Shown: piece after piece, positions 7,847 to 15,122 of the stretch
How positions within the stretch are numbered: the stretch's first letter is position 1
How the letters are laid out: the number at the start of each line of letters is the position of its first letter
Assembly: GCA_945829115.1 (NCBI GenBank)
Contig: CALZTP010000021.1
Location: 1 to 33,231, forward strand
Origin: an uncultured bacterium
Lineage (GTDB): Bacteria > Bacteroidota > Bacteroidia > Bacteroidales > Bacteroidaceae
Length of the DNA: 33,231 nucleotides
Reading direction: 5' to 3'
Notes under the pieces: model-generated
Databases searched by the model: none
What the model was told of the DNA's origin: nothing
Seen by the model: the letters and a program-made list of their open reading frames with translations, nothing else
Program-made: the position numbers and the translations under genes

Positions 7847-9061
7847 TTACTCAACGTAGAGCACCAATCCTTTCAGGTATTCACCCTCGGGATGGTAGAT
7901 ATTGATAGGGTGGTCGGCAGGCTGATGTAGCTGGTGGAGGATGCGGACAGTGCGTTTTGCCTGTGCTGCTGCTGTGAAAACAGCATTTCTGAAATTGTCT
8001 TTTGTAACCACTTGTGAGCAAGAGAACGTGAATAGAATTCCACCCTTTTTGATATGTTCAAAAGCCTTTACGTTTAGGCGAGTATATCCCTTTAAAGCAT
8101 TTCTCAGTGCTGCACGATGCTTTGCGAAAGCGGGAGGGTCGAGTATGATGAGGTCGTATTTGTTTCCTTCCTTCTCTAAGAACTTAAAAGCATCATCGCA
8201 GAATGCCTGATGACGCTCATCTCCAGGGAAGTTCAGGGAGATATTTGCTTTGGTGAGGTCGATTGCCTTTGCAGAACTGTCAACGGAGTGTACCTGCTTT
8301 GCGCCTCCTCGCATGGCATAGACAGAGAATCCGCCTGTGTAGCAGAACATGTTCAATACGCTCTTGCCTTTTGAGTATTGCTCAAGGAGTGTTCTGTTCT
8401 CTCTTTGGTCGATGAAGAACCCAGTCTTTTGTCCGTGTAGCCAGTCAACATGGAATGTGAGTCCGTTTTCTATCGCAGTATTTTTCTCGCTTCCCCCATA
8501 GAGGAAACCATTCTTAAGACCATTGGAAGCAGCAGCCTCATAAGATTCTTCTCCGAGCTTCGCTTTGTAGGGAAGGGTTGTTTCACTCTTGTAGTAGATG
8601 TTGCTGATTCTCTTTCCCATTACTTCCACTAAAGCTTTCGCAATTTCTTTCCTGCAGAGGTGAATGCCCACAGAATGTGCCTGAATAACAGCAGTATCGT
8701 CGTAGCAGTCTATGATTAGTCCAGGAATTCCGTCTCCCTCGCCATGAATAAGACGGTATGTGTTATTGTTCGGGTTGTCGGCAATGCCAATTTTCTGTCT
8801 CATGGCAAGTGAAGAGCTAATGCGCTCTGTCCAGAAATTATGGTCGATGGCAATATCTTCAAACGAGAGAACGCGCACAGAGATGCTACCTATCTGGTAG
8901 TGTCCGACGGCAATAAACTCCTTCTGGCTGGTGAGCACACGAACGGTCTCACCCTCTTCTATACCCTCGTCGATGCGGGCAACGGCTCCAGAGAACACCC
9001 AAGGGTGGAAACGTTTTAGGGATTCTTCTTTCCCTTTCTTAAGTTCTATCGTCTTGTACAT
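7847..9061 (-). CDS. rlmI: Class I SAM-dependent rRNA methyltransferase, RlmI type (23S m5C1962 family)
   Basis: Predicted to methylate a cytosine C5 in 23S rRNA. The N-terminal PUA domain spans about 1-75. GQKTGFFIDQRENR is at 210-223, the SAM-binding motif VLNMFCYTGGFSVYA at 235-249, LDPPAF at 307-312 and FSCSQ at 346-350, with C348 the likely catalytic cysteine. At 404 residues it is near the E. coli RlmI length (396). Its first codons overlap the end of the exonuclease gene by 23 bp and tilS follows after 3 bp, so exonuclease-rlmI-tilS looks like one RNA-maturation operon. The exact target base is inferred from the family. Confidence 0.88.
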   Translation of the reverse strand: MYKTIELKKGKEESLKRFHPWVFSGAVARIDEGIEEGETVRVLTSQKEFIAVGHYQIGSISVRVLSFEDIAIDHNFWTERISSSLAMRQKIGIADNPNNNTYRLIHGEGDGIPGLIIDCYDDTAVIQAHSVGIHLCRKEIAKALVEVMGKRISNIYYKSETTLPYKAKLGEESYEAAASNGLKNGFLYGGSEKNTAIENGLTFHVDWLHGQKTGFFIDQRENRTLLEQYSKGKSVLNMFCYTGGFSVYAMRGGAKQVHSVDSSAKAIDLTKANISLNFPGDERHQAFCDDAFKFLEKEGNKYDLIILDPPAFAKHRAALRNALKGYTRLNVKAFEHIKKGGILFTFSCSQVVTKDNFRNAVFTAAAQAKRTVRILHQLHQPADHPINIYHPEGEYLKGLVLYVE

Positions 9062-9716
9062 GATGGTTTTCTGATACGGTTGTTTGTATTGGGGCTACGA
9101 CTTCTGGAACAATCTCCAACTCATAGTCTTGGGTTTCCTTGAGTCGAAGGTATTCCTCAAAAATTTGTATGCATGCCCAGGCGTCTGTGGCTGCATATTT
9201 CTGTTGTTTCACAGAAAGGATGTCGGCTTCCCAGTTTGATAACTGCTCGCGTTTTGAAATTCGCCGCCCAAAGAGATTTGCATATAACTTTGCAAGGCTC
9301 ATGTCTGCAATGCCGATTTCATTCATGATGTCTTGAAGGTCTATGAACCACCCTTTCTGAAATTCCATTCTCTTGCTCAGGGCATGTATGTCGTCGTTCA
9401 GTGAGAGTCCGATTTTTGGCACGGTCTTGTCTTCGAGAAATCGTTTTATGGAGGGTGAGTCGCCTAAATGGTTCAGACGGAAGAGAAAGCAGGTGTCATG
9501 GGTGGATACCTGAAGCAATGCCACTTTGTACTGTTTCCCTTTTGTGAAGCTTGGGCGTGTCTCTGTGTCTATTCCCAAGATGCTCTGTGAGAGCAGGTAG
9601 TTCACCGCCTGTTCTGCTACATATTCTGAGAGCACCACGACAATCTTTCCTTCAAAGACCACTCTCGACAGTGAAGCCAGCTTTTTTTTGTCGAATTTAT
9701 TTACTATATGTTTCAT
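9039..9716 (-). CDS. RNase D-like 3'-5' exonuclease (DEDDy)
   Basis: A 225-residue exonuclease-domain protein. The DEDD acids are visible as D50 and E52 (GIDTETRPSF), D109 (LSLNDDIHAL) and the DEDDy signature Y174-x3-D178 (YAATDAW). It has no HRDC domain, so it is shorter than RNase D; stand-alone members of this group are annotated as 3'-5' exonuclease domain proteins. The substrate may be RNA or DNA; linkage to rRNA and tRNA modification genes makes RNA the better guess. The start at 9716 is preferred over an upstream in-frame start at 9809. It follows a copy of the dispersed motif, ACACCTACTTA, and only the short form fits the family. Confidence 0.85.
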   Translation of the reverse strand: MKHIVNKFDKKKLASLSRVVFEGKIVVVLSEYVAEQAVNYLLSQSILGIDTETRPSFTKGKQYKVALLQVSTHDTCFLFRLNHLGDSPSIKRFLEDKTVPKIGLSLNDDIHALSKRMEFQKGWFIDLQDIMNEIGIADMSLAKLYANLFGRRISKREQLSNWEADILSVKQQKYAATDAWACIQIFEEYLRLKETQDYELEIVPEVVAPIQTTVSENHHVQDDRT

Positions 9717-9762
9717 TAAGTAGGTGTACCTAATTTTTTTACTAAGTAGGAGTGCAGAATTG
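9714..9762 (-). promoter_or_regulatory. Two tandem dispersed-motif copies at the exonuclease start
   Basis: On the minus strand GCACTCCTACTTA (9754-9742) and GTACACCTACTTA (9728-9716) lie 26 bp apart, the second running into the ATG at 9716. Both are diverged copies of the tip of the 168-bp element. Between 9763 and 9978 I see only AT-rich sequence, with no gene and no clear promoter box. Confidence 0.4.
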
Positions 9763-9978
9763 TTTTTACTACTTATCCACTTATCTACAATGTCGCTAAT
9801 CAAATGCAAAATTAATAAAAAAAACTCAATTATCTATTTCCTTGTTACATTATTTCATATTCTTTTGCATATTGACCCTTTTTTAGTGGCATTTATGCTG
9901 GCATTGGCTGTTTCTGAAGCTTTTCTTTGTGAAAGCTTGGAAATAATCATGGCTTCTTTAGCAGCAAGGCAAATATGA

Positions 9979-10146
9979 ATAAGTAGGTGTGCAAAATTAT
10001 TTTTATAATCCTTGCATCGCCTACTGCGCATTATCAGCAAGTGACAACAGTCGAGTAGGAGTCGCTACACTCCTTTATGTCACATACTGATTCTACATCA
10101 CCAATCAATACAATCATTATAAAAATAATTTTGCACACCTACTTAT
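9979..10146. mobile_element. 168-bp MITE-like element with perfect 31-bp terminal inverted repeats
   Basis: Bases 9979-10009 are the exact reverse complement of 10116-10146. The interior has a nested hairpin: GTGAC 10041-10045 with GTCAC 10079-10083, and inside it AGGAGT 10057-10062 with ACTCCT 10069-10074. The ends read ATAAGTAGGTGTGC outward to inward, the same sequence as the dispersed motif. A partial second copy fills 1-54. Nothing codes for protein. A clear target-site duplication is not seen; only GA flanks both ends. The form fits a miniature inverted-repeat element or a REP-like unit; mobility is inference. Confidence 0.7.
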
Positions 10147-10262
10147 GAGAAAAGCACTTATTTATAATAGGTGTTGGGAAAAGAAAACAAGCGAATTTGT
10201 TAACGAATACTAAAGAAAGCGCTATTTCCTCTGAAAAGTTTTTTTTATTGAGAAAAAAGCAG

Positions 10263-10270
10263 TACCTTTG
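10263..10270 (+). promoter_or_regulatory. Promoter -7 box for tRNA-Cys
   Basis: TACCTTTG fits the Bacteroides TAnnTTTG consensus and lies about 40 bp before the tRNA. A T-rich stretch ending at 10250 stands in for the -33 region, but no well-spaced TTTG is present. Confidence 0.5.
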
Positions 10271-10310
10271 CACTCGCAAAAAAGAAACCGCAGAATAGAA
10301 TCTCCAAAAT

Positions 10311-10382
10311 GGTGCGTTGGATGAGCGGTTTAGTCTCTGGTCTGCAAAACCAGCAAGGGCGGTTCGACTCCGCCACGCACCT
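10311..10382 (+). tRNA. tRNA-Cys (anticodon GCA)
   Basis: A full cloverleaf can be drawn. The acceptor stem GGTGCGT pairs with ACGCACC, the D stem is GAT/GTC, the anticodon stem CTGGT/ACCAG encloses loop CTGCAAA with GCA in place, and the T stem is GGCGG/CCGCC with loop TTCGACT. The discriminator base is T, the identity element for cysteine. CCA is not encoded and must be added. It is the only plus-strand gene in the left two-thirds of the window. Confidence 0.96.
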
Positions 10383-10384
10383 CT

Positions 10385-10413
10385 AAAGCGTAGGATTTTT
10401 CCTGCGCTTTTTT
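10385..10413 (+). terminator. Rho-independent terminator of tRNA-Cys
   Basis: An 11-bp stem (AAAGCGTAGGA with TCCTGCGCTTT, one G-T pair) closes a four-T loop and is followed by a T tract. It begins two bases after the tRNA discriminator base. Confidence 0.9.
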
Positions 10414-10520
10414 CGTTTATGATACTTTTGAACCTCTGAACCAAGAAAAGTGTGACAAGTAAAAATGTGCACTCACGTTCCATCTAATGAATAATTTTCT
10501 TGCTCCGTTTGCAGCATACA

Positions 10521-10562
10521 ACACCATTCTGAGATAGTCTGAGACCATCTCAGATGATGTGT
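10521..10562. repeat. Long nested hairpin between lrp and tRNA-Cys
   Basis: The core 10529-10553 reads CTGAGAT-A-GTCT-G-AGAC-C-ATCTCAG, two 12-base arms around one central base with a single mismatched pair. Outer bases (ACACCAT and ATGATGTGT) continue the fold with a bulge. It lies 34 bp beyond the lrp stop codon. There is no T-run on either strand, so it is not a standard intrinsic terminator. It may be a transcript-stabilising hairpin or a protein site. The rest of 10414-10586 shows nothing else. Confidence 0.6.
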
Positions 10563-10586
10563 TTTATCTTTAAAAAATGCAGAGAT

Positions 10587-11057
10587 TTATTCTTCCTCCT
10601 CGTTTATGAAGATAGGACGATTAAATGTTGCATTAAACGAGATGATTGTCTCTGAACGTGAGAGTCCGAGTGGCTGGAGCTTGTCGTGTATGATGTTCAG
10701 AAGATGGTGGTTGTTCTTTGCATAGAGTTTTATGAACATGTCGAAACCGCCAGTGGTATAGTGGCATTCCACAACTTCTGGAATTTGCTTCAATGCCTCA
10801 AGGACATCGTCGAATGTTGAGGGGTCTTTCAGGTAGAGACCGATAAAAGCGCATGTCTCGTAACCTATTTTCTCTGGGTCTACAGTAAACTGCGAGCCAC
10901 GGATGATTCCTAATGATGCAAGTTTCTGAACACGCTGATGAATAGCGGCTCCGCTGACGTTACATGCTTTTGCTACTTCAAGGAACGGAATCCTTGCATC
11001 ACGTGTAATCATCTTGAGAATTTTTCTGTCAAGATGGTCTAAATAGTATTTTGCCAT
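10587..11057 (-). CDS. Lrp/AsnC family transcriptional regulator
   Basis: A 156-residue feast/famine regulator. An N-terminal winged helix-turn-helix (about 8-55) opens with LDRKILKMITRDARIPFLEVA, and the recognition segment is GAAIHQRVQKL. A RAM ligand-binding domain spans about 66-140, and the tail is acidic (NEEEE). Such proteins bind DNA as dimers and octamers and sense amino acids; which ligand is not readable. It follows exbD with a 54-bp spacer containing two direct repeats that could be its own operator. It may be read from the ExbB/D transcript, from its own promoter, or both. Confidence 0.88.
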   Translation of the reverse strand: MAKYYLDHLDRKILKMITRDARIPFLEVAKACNVSGAAIHQRVQKLASLGIIRGSQFTVDPEKIGYETCAFIGLYLKDPSTFDDVLEALKQIPEVVECHYTTGGFDMFIKLYAKNNHHLLNIIHDKLQPLGLSRSETIISFNATFNRPIFINEEEE

Positions 11058-11065
11058 ATTATATG

Positions 11066-11097
11066 AGTATGTTCAAGAATTTATAAGTATGTTCAAG
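11066..11097 (-). promoter_or_regulatory. Two 12-bp direct repeats upstream of the Lrp-type gene
   Basis: AGTATGTTCAAG occurs at 11066-11077 and again at 11086-11097, exactly 20 bp apart, so both copies face nearly the same side of the helix. They fill the spacer before the lrp start at 11057. Lrp-type regulators often control themselves through phased sites, so an autoregulatory operator is a reasonable guess. Confidence 0.45.
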
Positions 11098-11111
11098 TAA
11101 TGTCTTCTTTT

Positions 11112-11585
11112 TTATTTTTCTTTTTGTGACCTACCTCTATTCTTCTCTTTCTCCTTTCCAGAGGCGGAATAATTAAGATGGAGAATGTTGTTGGAACGTA
11201 ACGTCTCCTTTATGTCGGCAAGCACTCCCATTGGAACATCGTGGTCTGCTTTTATGGATACAGTGAATGCATCACGCTCTTCGTCTGAGAGTTCGCTGCG
11301 AAGGCGTTTTATCTCTAATGGAAGCTTCTCTGAAGGCACGATACTGTTGTTTAACTGTATGCGTATCTCTCCTTTGCTATCTTTACCGATATAGATTGCT
11401 GCTGTCGCAAATTTTTTATCGAACGGTTGCAGTTCTGTTCCCTCTGGTGTTCTCACCTGCACTTTCACATCGTTCTGTCTCATGTGTGTAACAATCATGA
11501 AGAAGAACAGCACGGTGAAGATTAGGTCGGGGAGTGCTGACGTGTTCAACTCTGGTACGTATCGTTGTTTTTTCTTTATGCGCAT
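11112..11585 (-). CDS. ExbD/TolR-type biopolymer transport protein (first copy in coordinate order)
   Basis: A 157-residue inner-membrane protein with one transmembrane helix (about 17-34, LPDLIFTVLFFFMIVTH) that contains the conserved proton-carrying aspartate D20. The periplasmic domain follows, ending with a very basic tail. With ExbB it should form a proton-driven motor that energises TonB-dependent outer-membrane uptake or a Tol-like system. It starts 14 bp after the second ExbD gene. The typical ELNTSALPD opening marks it as a member of the Bacteroidetes ExbD pair. Confidence 0.9.
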   Translation of the reverse strand: MRIKKKQRYVPELNTSALPDLIFTVLFFFMIVTHMRQNDVKVQVRTPEGTELQPFDKKFATAAIYIGKDSKGEIRIQLNNSIVPSEKLPLEIKRLRSELSDEERDAFTVSIKADHDVPMGVLADIKETLRSNNILHLNYSASGKEKEKNRGRSQKEK

Positions 11586-11599
11586 AAGGAGTATGGCTA

Positions 11600-12148
11600 C
11601 TACATGTTTGGCGTTTTGTTTTCGGTGTTTACGAACTCTTCGCTGACTCTTTGAGGAATAGCTGTCTGAATTTTCTCCTGCTGCTCGTCGTTGCAGATGG
11701 AGTATGGAATCTTGTATCGCTTGCGAGCCTCGGCATCACGAAGTTTTGAGTATGTTTTGGCAATGAGATTCTGAAGTCGGAAATAGGTTTGATATGATGA
11801 TTCTCTGTTAGCAAGAATCTCTATGACATGCTCTGAACTTTTCTGTGTGATAAATGCCGACAAGCGGTTCTCTATATCCTTTATGCTCCGGAGCGTATCG
11901 TTGAGAGTGTATGTGTTTTGTTCTGTGATATAGATAGAGAAGACATTCTCACGGTCGATATTCTTCACATCCATTTCCTTCTTCGTCTCTTTAGGAGGCA
12001 GGTTCTGCTGTAGCCCCTTTTCTGAGTCCATGGATGATGTCAACAGGAAGAAAATCAGTAGGATGAACGACATATCTGCTGTTGCTGTGGTGTTCAGGGC
12101 AGGAATGCGCCTATGATATTGGCGTCGGGATGCGTTGTTTAGTCTCAT
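11600..12148 (-). CDS. ExbD/TolR-type biopolymer transport protein (second copy)
   Basis: A 182-residue partner of the other ExbD. PALNTTATADMSFILLIFFLL places the transmembrane helix at about 24-39 with the conserved aspartate D25. The periplasmic part (about 45-182) is longer and unlike that of the other copy, so the two are probably not interchangeable. It lies between the small membrane protein gene (21 bp upstream) and the other ExbD (14 bp downstream), all in one transcript. Confidence 0.88.
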   Translation of the reverse strand: MRLNNASRRQYHRRIPALNTTATADMSFILLIFFLLTSSMDSEKGLQQNLPPKETKKEMDVKNIDRENVFSIYITEQNTYTLNDTLRSIKDIENRLSAFITQKSSEHVIEILANRESSYQTYFRLQNLIAKTYSKLRDAEARKRYKIPYSICNDEQQEKIQTAIPQRVSEEFVNTENKTPNM

Positions 12149-12169
12149 GATCTTTTTTCCTTTCTTCCT

Positions 12170-12583
12170 TTATTTCTTTCGTTTGCCTTTTCTCTTCACT
12201 TTTGTGAATGAGATTGGAACAAGCGAATTGATTACTTCTTTCAGATTGCCTATTATTATTGAGGCTACTGTTACAGCCACGATTCCTATCAAGAGGAGAA
12301 GGAGTCCCGTTGTGACAAACATGTCTGTTACAGACAGCCATATCTTGTCGGAGTATTCGGAATTGTTGACAATCATTGTCTCTGTGTCTCCTATGAGGTA
12401 TGACACTGCAAGAATTGCTATAGCAAGTGTGTTTACAACGATGTTTATCATTGTAACAGGAATACCATGGCGCTTGCCAGAAACCTTTCCGATTGTTCTG
12501 ACCTTTCTCACTATAGACCATAGGGTGAGGGTGATGGCGGCTCCGAGGGTTATATATATCAGTATGATAAGAATGTCTATCAT
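12170..12583 (-). CDS. Conserved three-helix membrane protein of the ExbB/ExbD cluster
   Basis: A 137-residue integral membrane protein that I do not recognise as a named family. Three hydrophobic helices are visible at about 3-25, 42-64 and 86-112, with a strongly basic C-terminus (KVKRKGKRKK). Its place between exbB and the exbD pair suggests a structural or accessory part of the motor, but that is inference. The ATG at 12583 directly follows a variant of the dispersed motif (GCACACCTAACTTATG), so it lacks an ordinary ribosome-binding site. Confidence 0.75.
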   Translation of the reverse strand: MIDILIILIYITLGAAITLTLWSIVRKVRTIGKVSGKRHGIPVTMINIVVNTLAIAILAVSYLIGDTETMIVNNSEYSDKIWLSVTDMFVTTGLLLLLIGIVAVTVASIIIGNLKEVINSLVPISFTKVKRKGKRKK

Positions 12584-12621
12584 AAGTTAGGTGTGCAGGG
12601 CTTTGGTTGTTTTTGAAGACT

Positions 12622-13347
12622 TTATGATTCTGCAGAAGAGGAATCAGAACAGATGATGTCCATCAGCTCTATCGACACCTGCTCCATCTGAGATGTCAGA
12701 CTCTCTATTCTTGAGAGAATGAAGTTATAGAAGATCTGTAGTATTACGGCTACAATAATGCCGAAGATGGTGGTTATCAGCGCCACTTTCATACCACCTG
12801 CCACAACAGTAGGACTGATGTCTCCTGCCATCTCAATATTGTCGAAGGAAATGACCATGCCAATCACAGTACCAAGGAAGCCTAATGAAGGAGCAAGGGC
12901 GATAAAAAGCGTTATCCATGTGCAGCCTTTCTCTAACTTGCTGATTTCTACATCGGCATAAGCAACAATGGCACGCTCAATGTCTTGCCTCGGCTCTTCG
13001 GAATGGAGGATTGCCTGGAAACAGATGCTTGCTATCGGACCGCGTTTCCTTCGGCAGAAATCGAGTGCTTCTTCCTTGTCTTTCTTGTAGAGGCCTTCTA
13101 GTTTTGAAATAAATTTCTTCCTGTTTATCTCGGCAAAAGAGAGGTAAAGGATTCTCTCTATGCAGAAGACAAGTCCGAGAATCAGCGTGATAGCAACCAT
13201 TGACATAAAAAGAGGGTTACCTTCAATGAATTTTGTCTTCAGCATCTCATGGATAGACATTCCTTCGCTGAGAGGAATCTGTCCAGCTGCCATTATCTTC
13301 GTGGAGAGAAGGAAGAGTGCAATGATTAGTGAATATCTATGTTTCAT
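12622..13347 (-). CDS. exbB: MotA/TolQ/ExbB proton channel family protein
   Basis: A 241-residue inner-membrane channel subunit. An N-terminal signal-like helix (1-21) is followed by three transmembrane helices at about 45-66, 144-167 and 184-208. The conserved ALAPSLGFLGTVIGMV segment (150-165) lines the channel in this family. It should form a pentamer around ExbD and use the proton gradient. The start codon overlaps the helicase stop in an ATGA junction, so it is translationally coupled to that gene. No tonB or tol gene is within the window. Confidence 0.9.
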   Translation of the reverse strand: MKHRYSLIIALFLLSTKIMAAGQIPLSEGMSIHEMLKTKFIEGNPLFMSMVAITLILGLVFCIERILYLSFAEINRKKFISKLEGLYKKDKEEALDFCRRKRGPIASICFQAILHSEEPRQDIERAIVAYADVEISKLEKGCTWITLFIALAPSLGFLGTVIGMVISFDNIEMAGDISPTVVAGGMKVALITTIFGIIVAVILQIFYNFILSRIESLTSQMEQVSIELMDIICSDSSSAES

Positions 13348-15122
13348 CTTTTCAATTTTTTTATTCTTTGTTTTGCAATAGGGTGGTCAGGGCAAAGTCT
13401 TAGGGCTTTCTGATAGTTGGAAATTGCCGCTTCGGGCATGTCTTCGTTTTCACATTCCTTACCCATGATAACATATTCCGTGGCAAGCTCAGCGAGAAGG
13501 GAAGACTGCTTCTTAGCAGCACGCTTCAGACGAGAGAGTTCTTTTCGAAGAGCTTCAACCTCTTTTTCTCGCTCATGCTTCGCCTCTTCTATCTGCTCGC
13601 GGAGAAGGGAGATTACAGAGAGCTTCTTGCGGAGGAAGCGTCGTGGGACAGGCTTCTCGATGACGTAGCGCTGGTGAATAGCAATGAAGAAATGGTCGAG
13701 GGCAGACTGGAAGTCATCTCGGTCGAAGGCTCGGCATGCCTCTCTATATTCTATATCTGCTTTCGAGGCTTTCAACGCATTGTCTATCGCTCGCTGGTTG
13801 TTGAACTGTTTTGAGAAGTTTCTCACCTCTTGTCGGATGAAGATATCTGAAGGGCGAATTGGTTCTTTCAGCGAAATGCCCTCCAAGGAACGGCAGCGGG
13901 AAAGTGCTACATATGTCTGACCTCCTGCGAATGCTCCTCCTCCTGAGAAGTCTATGATGACGTTGTTGAAGGTGAGTCCCTGCGACTTGTGTACGGTTAT
14001 TGCCCATGCCAGACGAATGGGGTATTGGGTGTAGGTGCCTAATTCCTCTTCTTCGATCTTCCGCTCCACCTCGTTGAAGGTGTATTTAATATTCGACCAT
14101 TTTGCAGGCTCCACATCCCAGGTCTTACCGTCTTCTGTGACCACGGATATTGTTTCCGCTCCTATCTCGCTGATTATTCCAAGCGTACCATTCACCCAAC
14201 GGTGTTCAAGGTCGTTCTTTATGAAGATGATCTGTGCGCCAACTTTTATCTCAAGGTCAATGGGGGTGGGGAGCATGGACTCTGGAAAGTCGCCAAAGAC
14301 TGAGCCGTGAAGGGTGGTTGGATTGCCTTCTATCTTGTCGAGTTCCTGCTGGTTGATATAGTCTACAGTATCTCGGCGTGTAGAAAGAGTTATAGACATG
14401 TCGTTTTCGTTTGTCTTGCGTGGAATATTGCTCTCTATCACTCGTGCGTTTATTTTCGCTATATCTGCAGGTGTGGCAATTGTCTCTCGCACACGGTCGA
14501 GAATGCCTATGAACTCACTGTCGTTCTGCCGATACACCTTTGTGAGCTCTATGCTGACAAGGTGCATCTCCTCCCATACTTTTGCAGCAAAAAAATAGGC
14601 GGTAGGGTAATAGGGCTTCAAGAGGTTACGATCGTCTTCTTTCAGCACTGGTTCTAACTGAAAGACATCACCAACAAGCAATAATTGCTTGCCTCCAAAG
14701 GGCTGGCGCATATTTTTTGAATATACTCTCAGCACCTTGTCTATGAAGTCAATGATGTCTGCCCTGACCATTGAGATTTCATCAATGATCACTAACTCCA
14801 ACTCGCGTATGATGCGAATCTTCTCACTGTTGTATTTCAATGTATTCCTGATGTTGCGTACAGTGTACTGAATATCGTCAGGAAGCAAGGGGTGGAAGGG
14901 CAGCTTGAAGAAAGAGTGCAGTGTCTGTCCGCCTGCGTTTATTGCCGCAATACCTGTAGGTGCAAGAATGACGTGCTTCTTTTTTATTGTTTCGTCAATA
15001 TAACGCAGGAAGGTGGACTTTCCTGTGCCTGCCTTGCCGGTTAGGAACAGAGAATTCCCTGTGCACTCAATAATATTGAGCGCATCCTGAAATTGTTTAT
15101 TTGATAAATCTATTTCTTGCAA
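13344..15122 (-). CDS. Pif1-type superfamily 1B DNA helicase with C-terminal coiled coil and TPR-like tail
   Basis: A 592-residue AAA/SF1B helicase. Visible motifs are Walker A GKAGTGKS (29-36), Walker B DEISMV (114-119), motif III GDVFQLEPV (151-159), HKSQGLTF (378-385) and motif VI YVALSRC (404-410), as in Pif1/RecD2 enzymes that move 5' to 3' on DNA. Residues 507-550 form a charged coiled coil, and the last 45 residues look like one TPR unit (AAISNYQKALRLCPDHP). The tail may bind a partner. It begins an operon with exbB through a 4-bp overlap, an unexpected pairing of DNA metabolism and membrane energy transduction. Confidence 0.88.
   Translation of the reverse strand: MQEIDLSNKQFQDALNIIECTGNSLFLTGKAGTGKSTFLRYIDETIKKKHVILAPTGIAAINAGGQTLHSFFKLPFHPLLPDDIQYTVRNIRNTLKYNSEKIRIIRELELVIIDEISMVRADIIDFIDKVLRVYSKNMRQPFGGKQLLLVGDVFQLEPVLKEDDRNLLKPYYPTAYFFAAKVWEEMHLVSIELTKVYRQNDSEFIGILDRVRETIATPADIAKINARVIESNIPRKTNENDMSITLSTRRDTVDYINQQELDKIEGNPTTLHGSVFGDFPESMLPTPIDLEIKVGAQIIFIKNDLEHRWVNGTLGIISEIGAETISVVTEDGKTWDVEPAKWSNIKYTFNEVERKIEEEELGTYTQYPIRLAWAITVHKSQGLTFNNVIIDFSGGGAFAGGQTYVALSRCRSLEGISLKEPIRPSDIFIRQEVRNFSKQFNNQRAIDNALKASKADIEYREACRAFDRDDFQSALDHFFIAIHQRYVIEKPVPRRFLRKKLSVISLLREQIEEAKHEREKEVEALRKELSRLKRAAKKQSSLLAELATEYVIMGKECENEDMPEAAISNYQKALRLCPDHPIAKQRIKKLKR

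Noticed and set aside
9724..9978. 84-codon plus-strand reading frame rich in Leu, Ile and Phe
   Set aside because: AT-rich spacer sequence that overlaps the motif copies at the exonuclease start. It has no domain and ends at the tip of the element.
10139..10483. 114-codon minus-strand reading frame over the tRNA-Cys region
   Set aside because: It runs antisense through the tRNA, its promoter and its terminator, and starts and ends in repeats. The cloverleaf and terminator explain the sequence.
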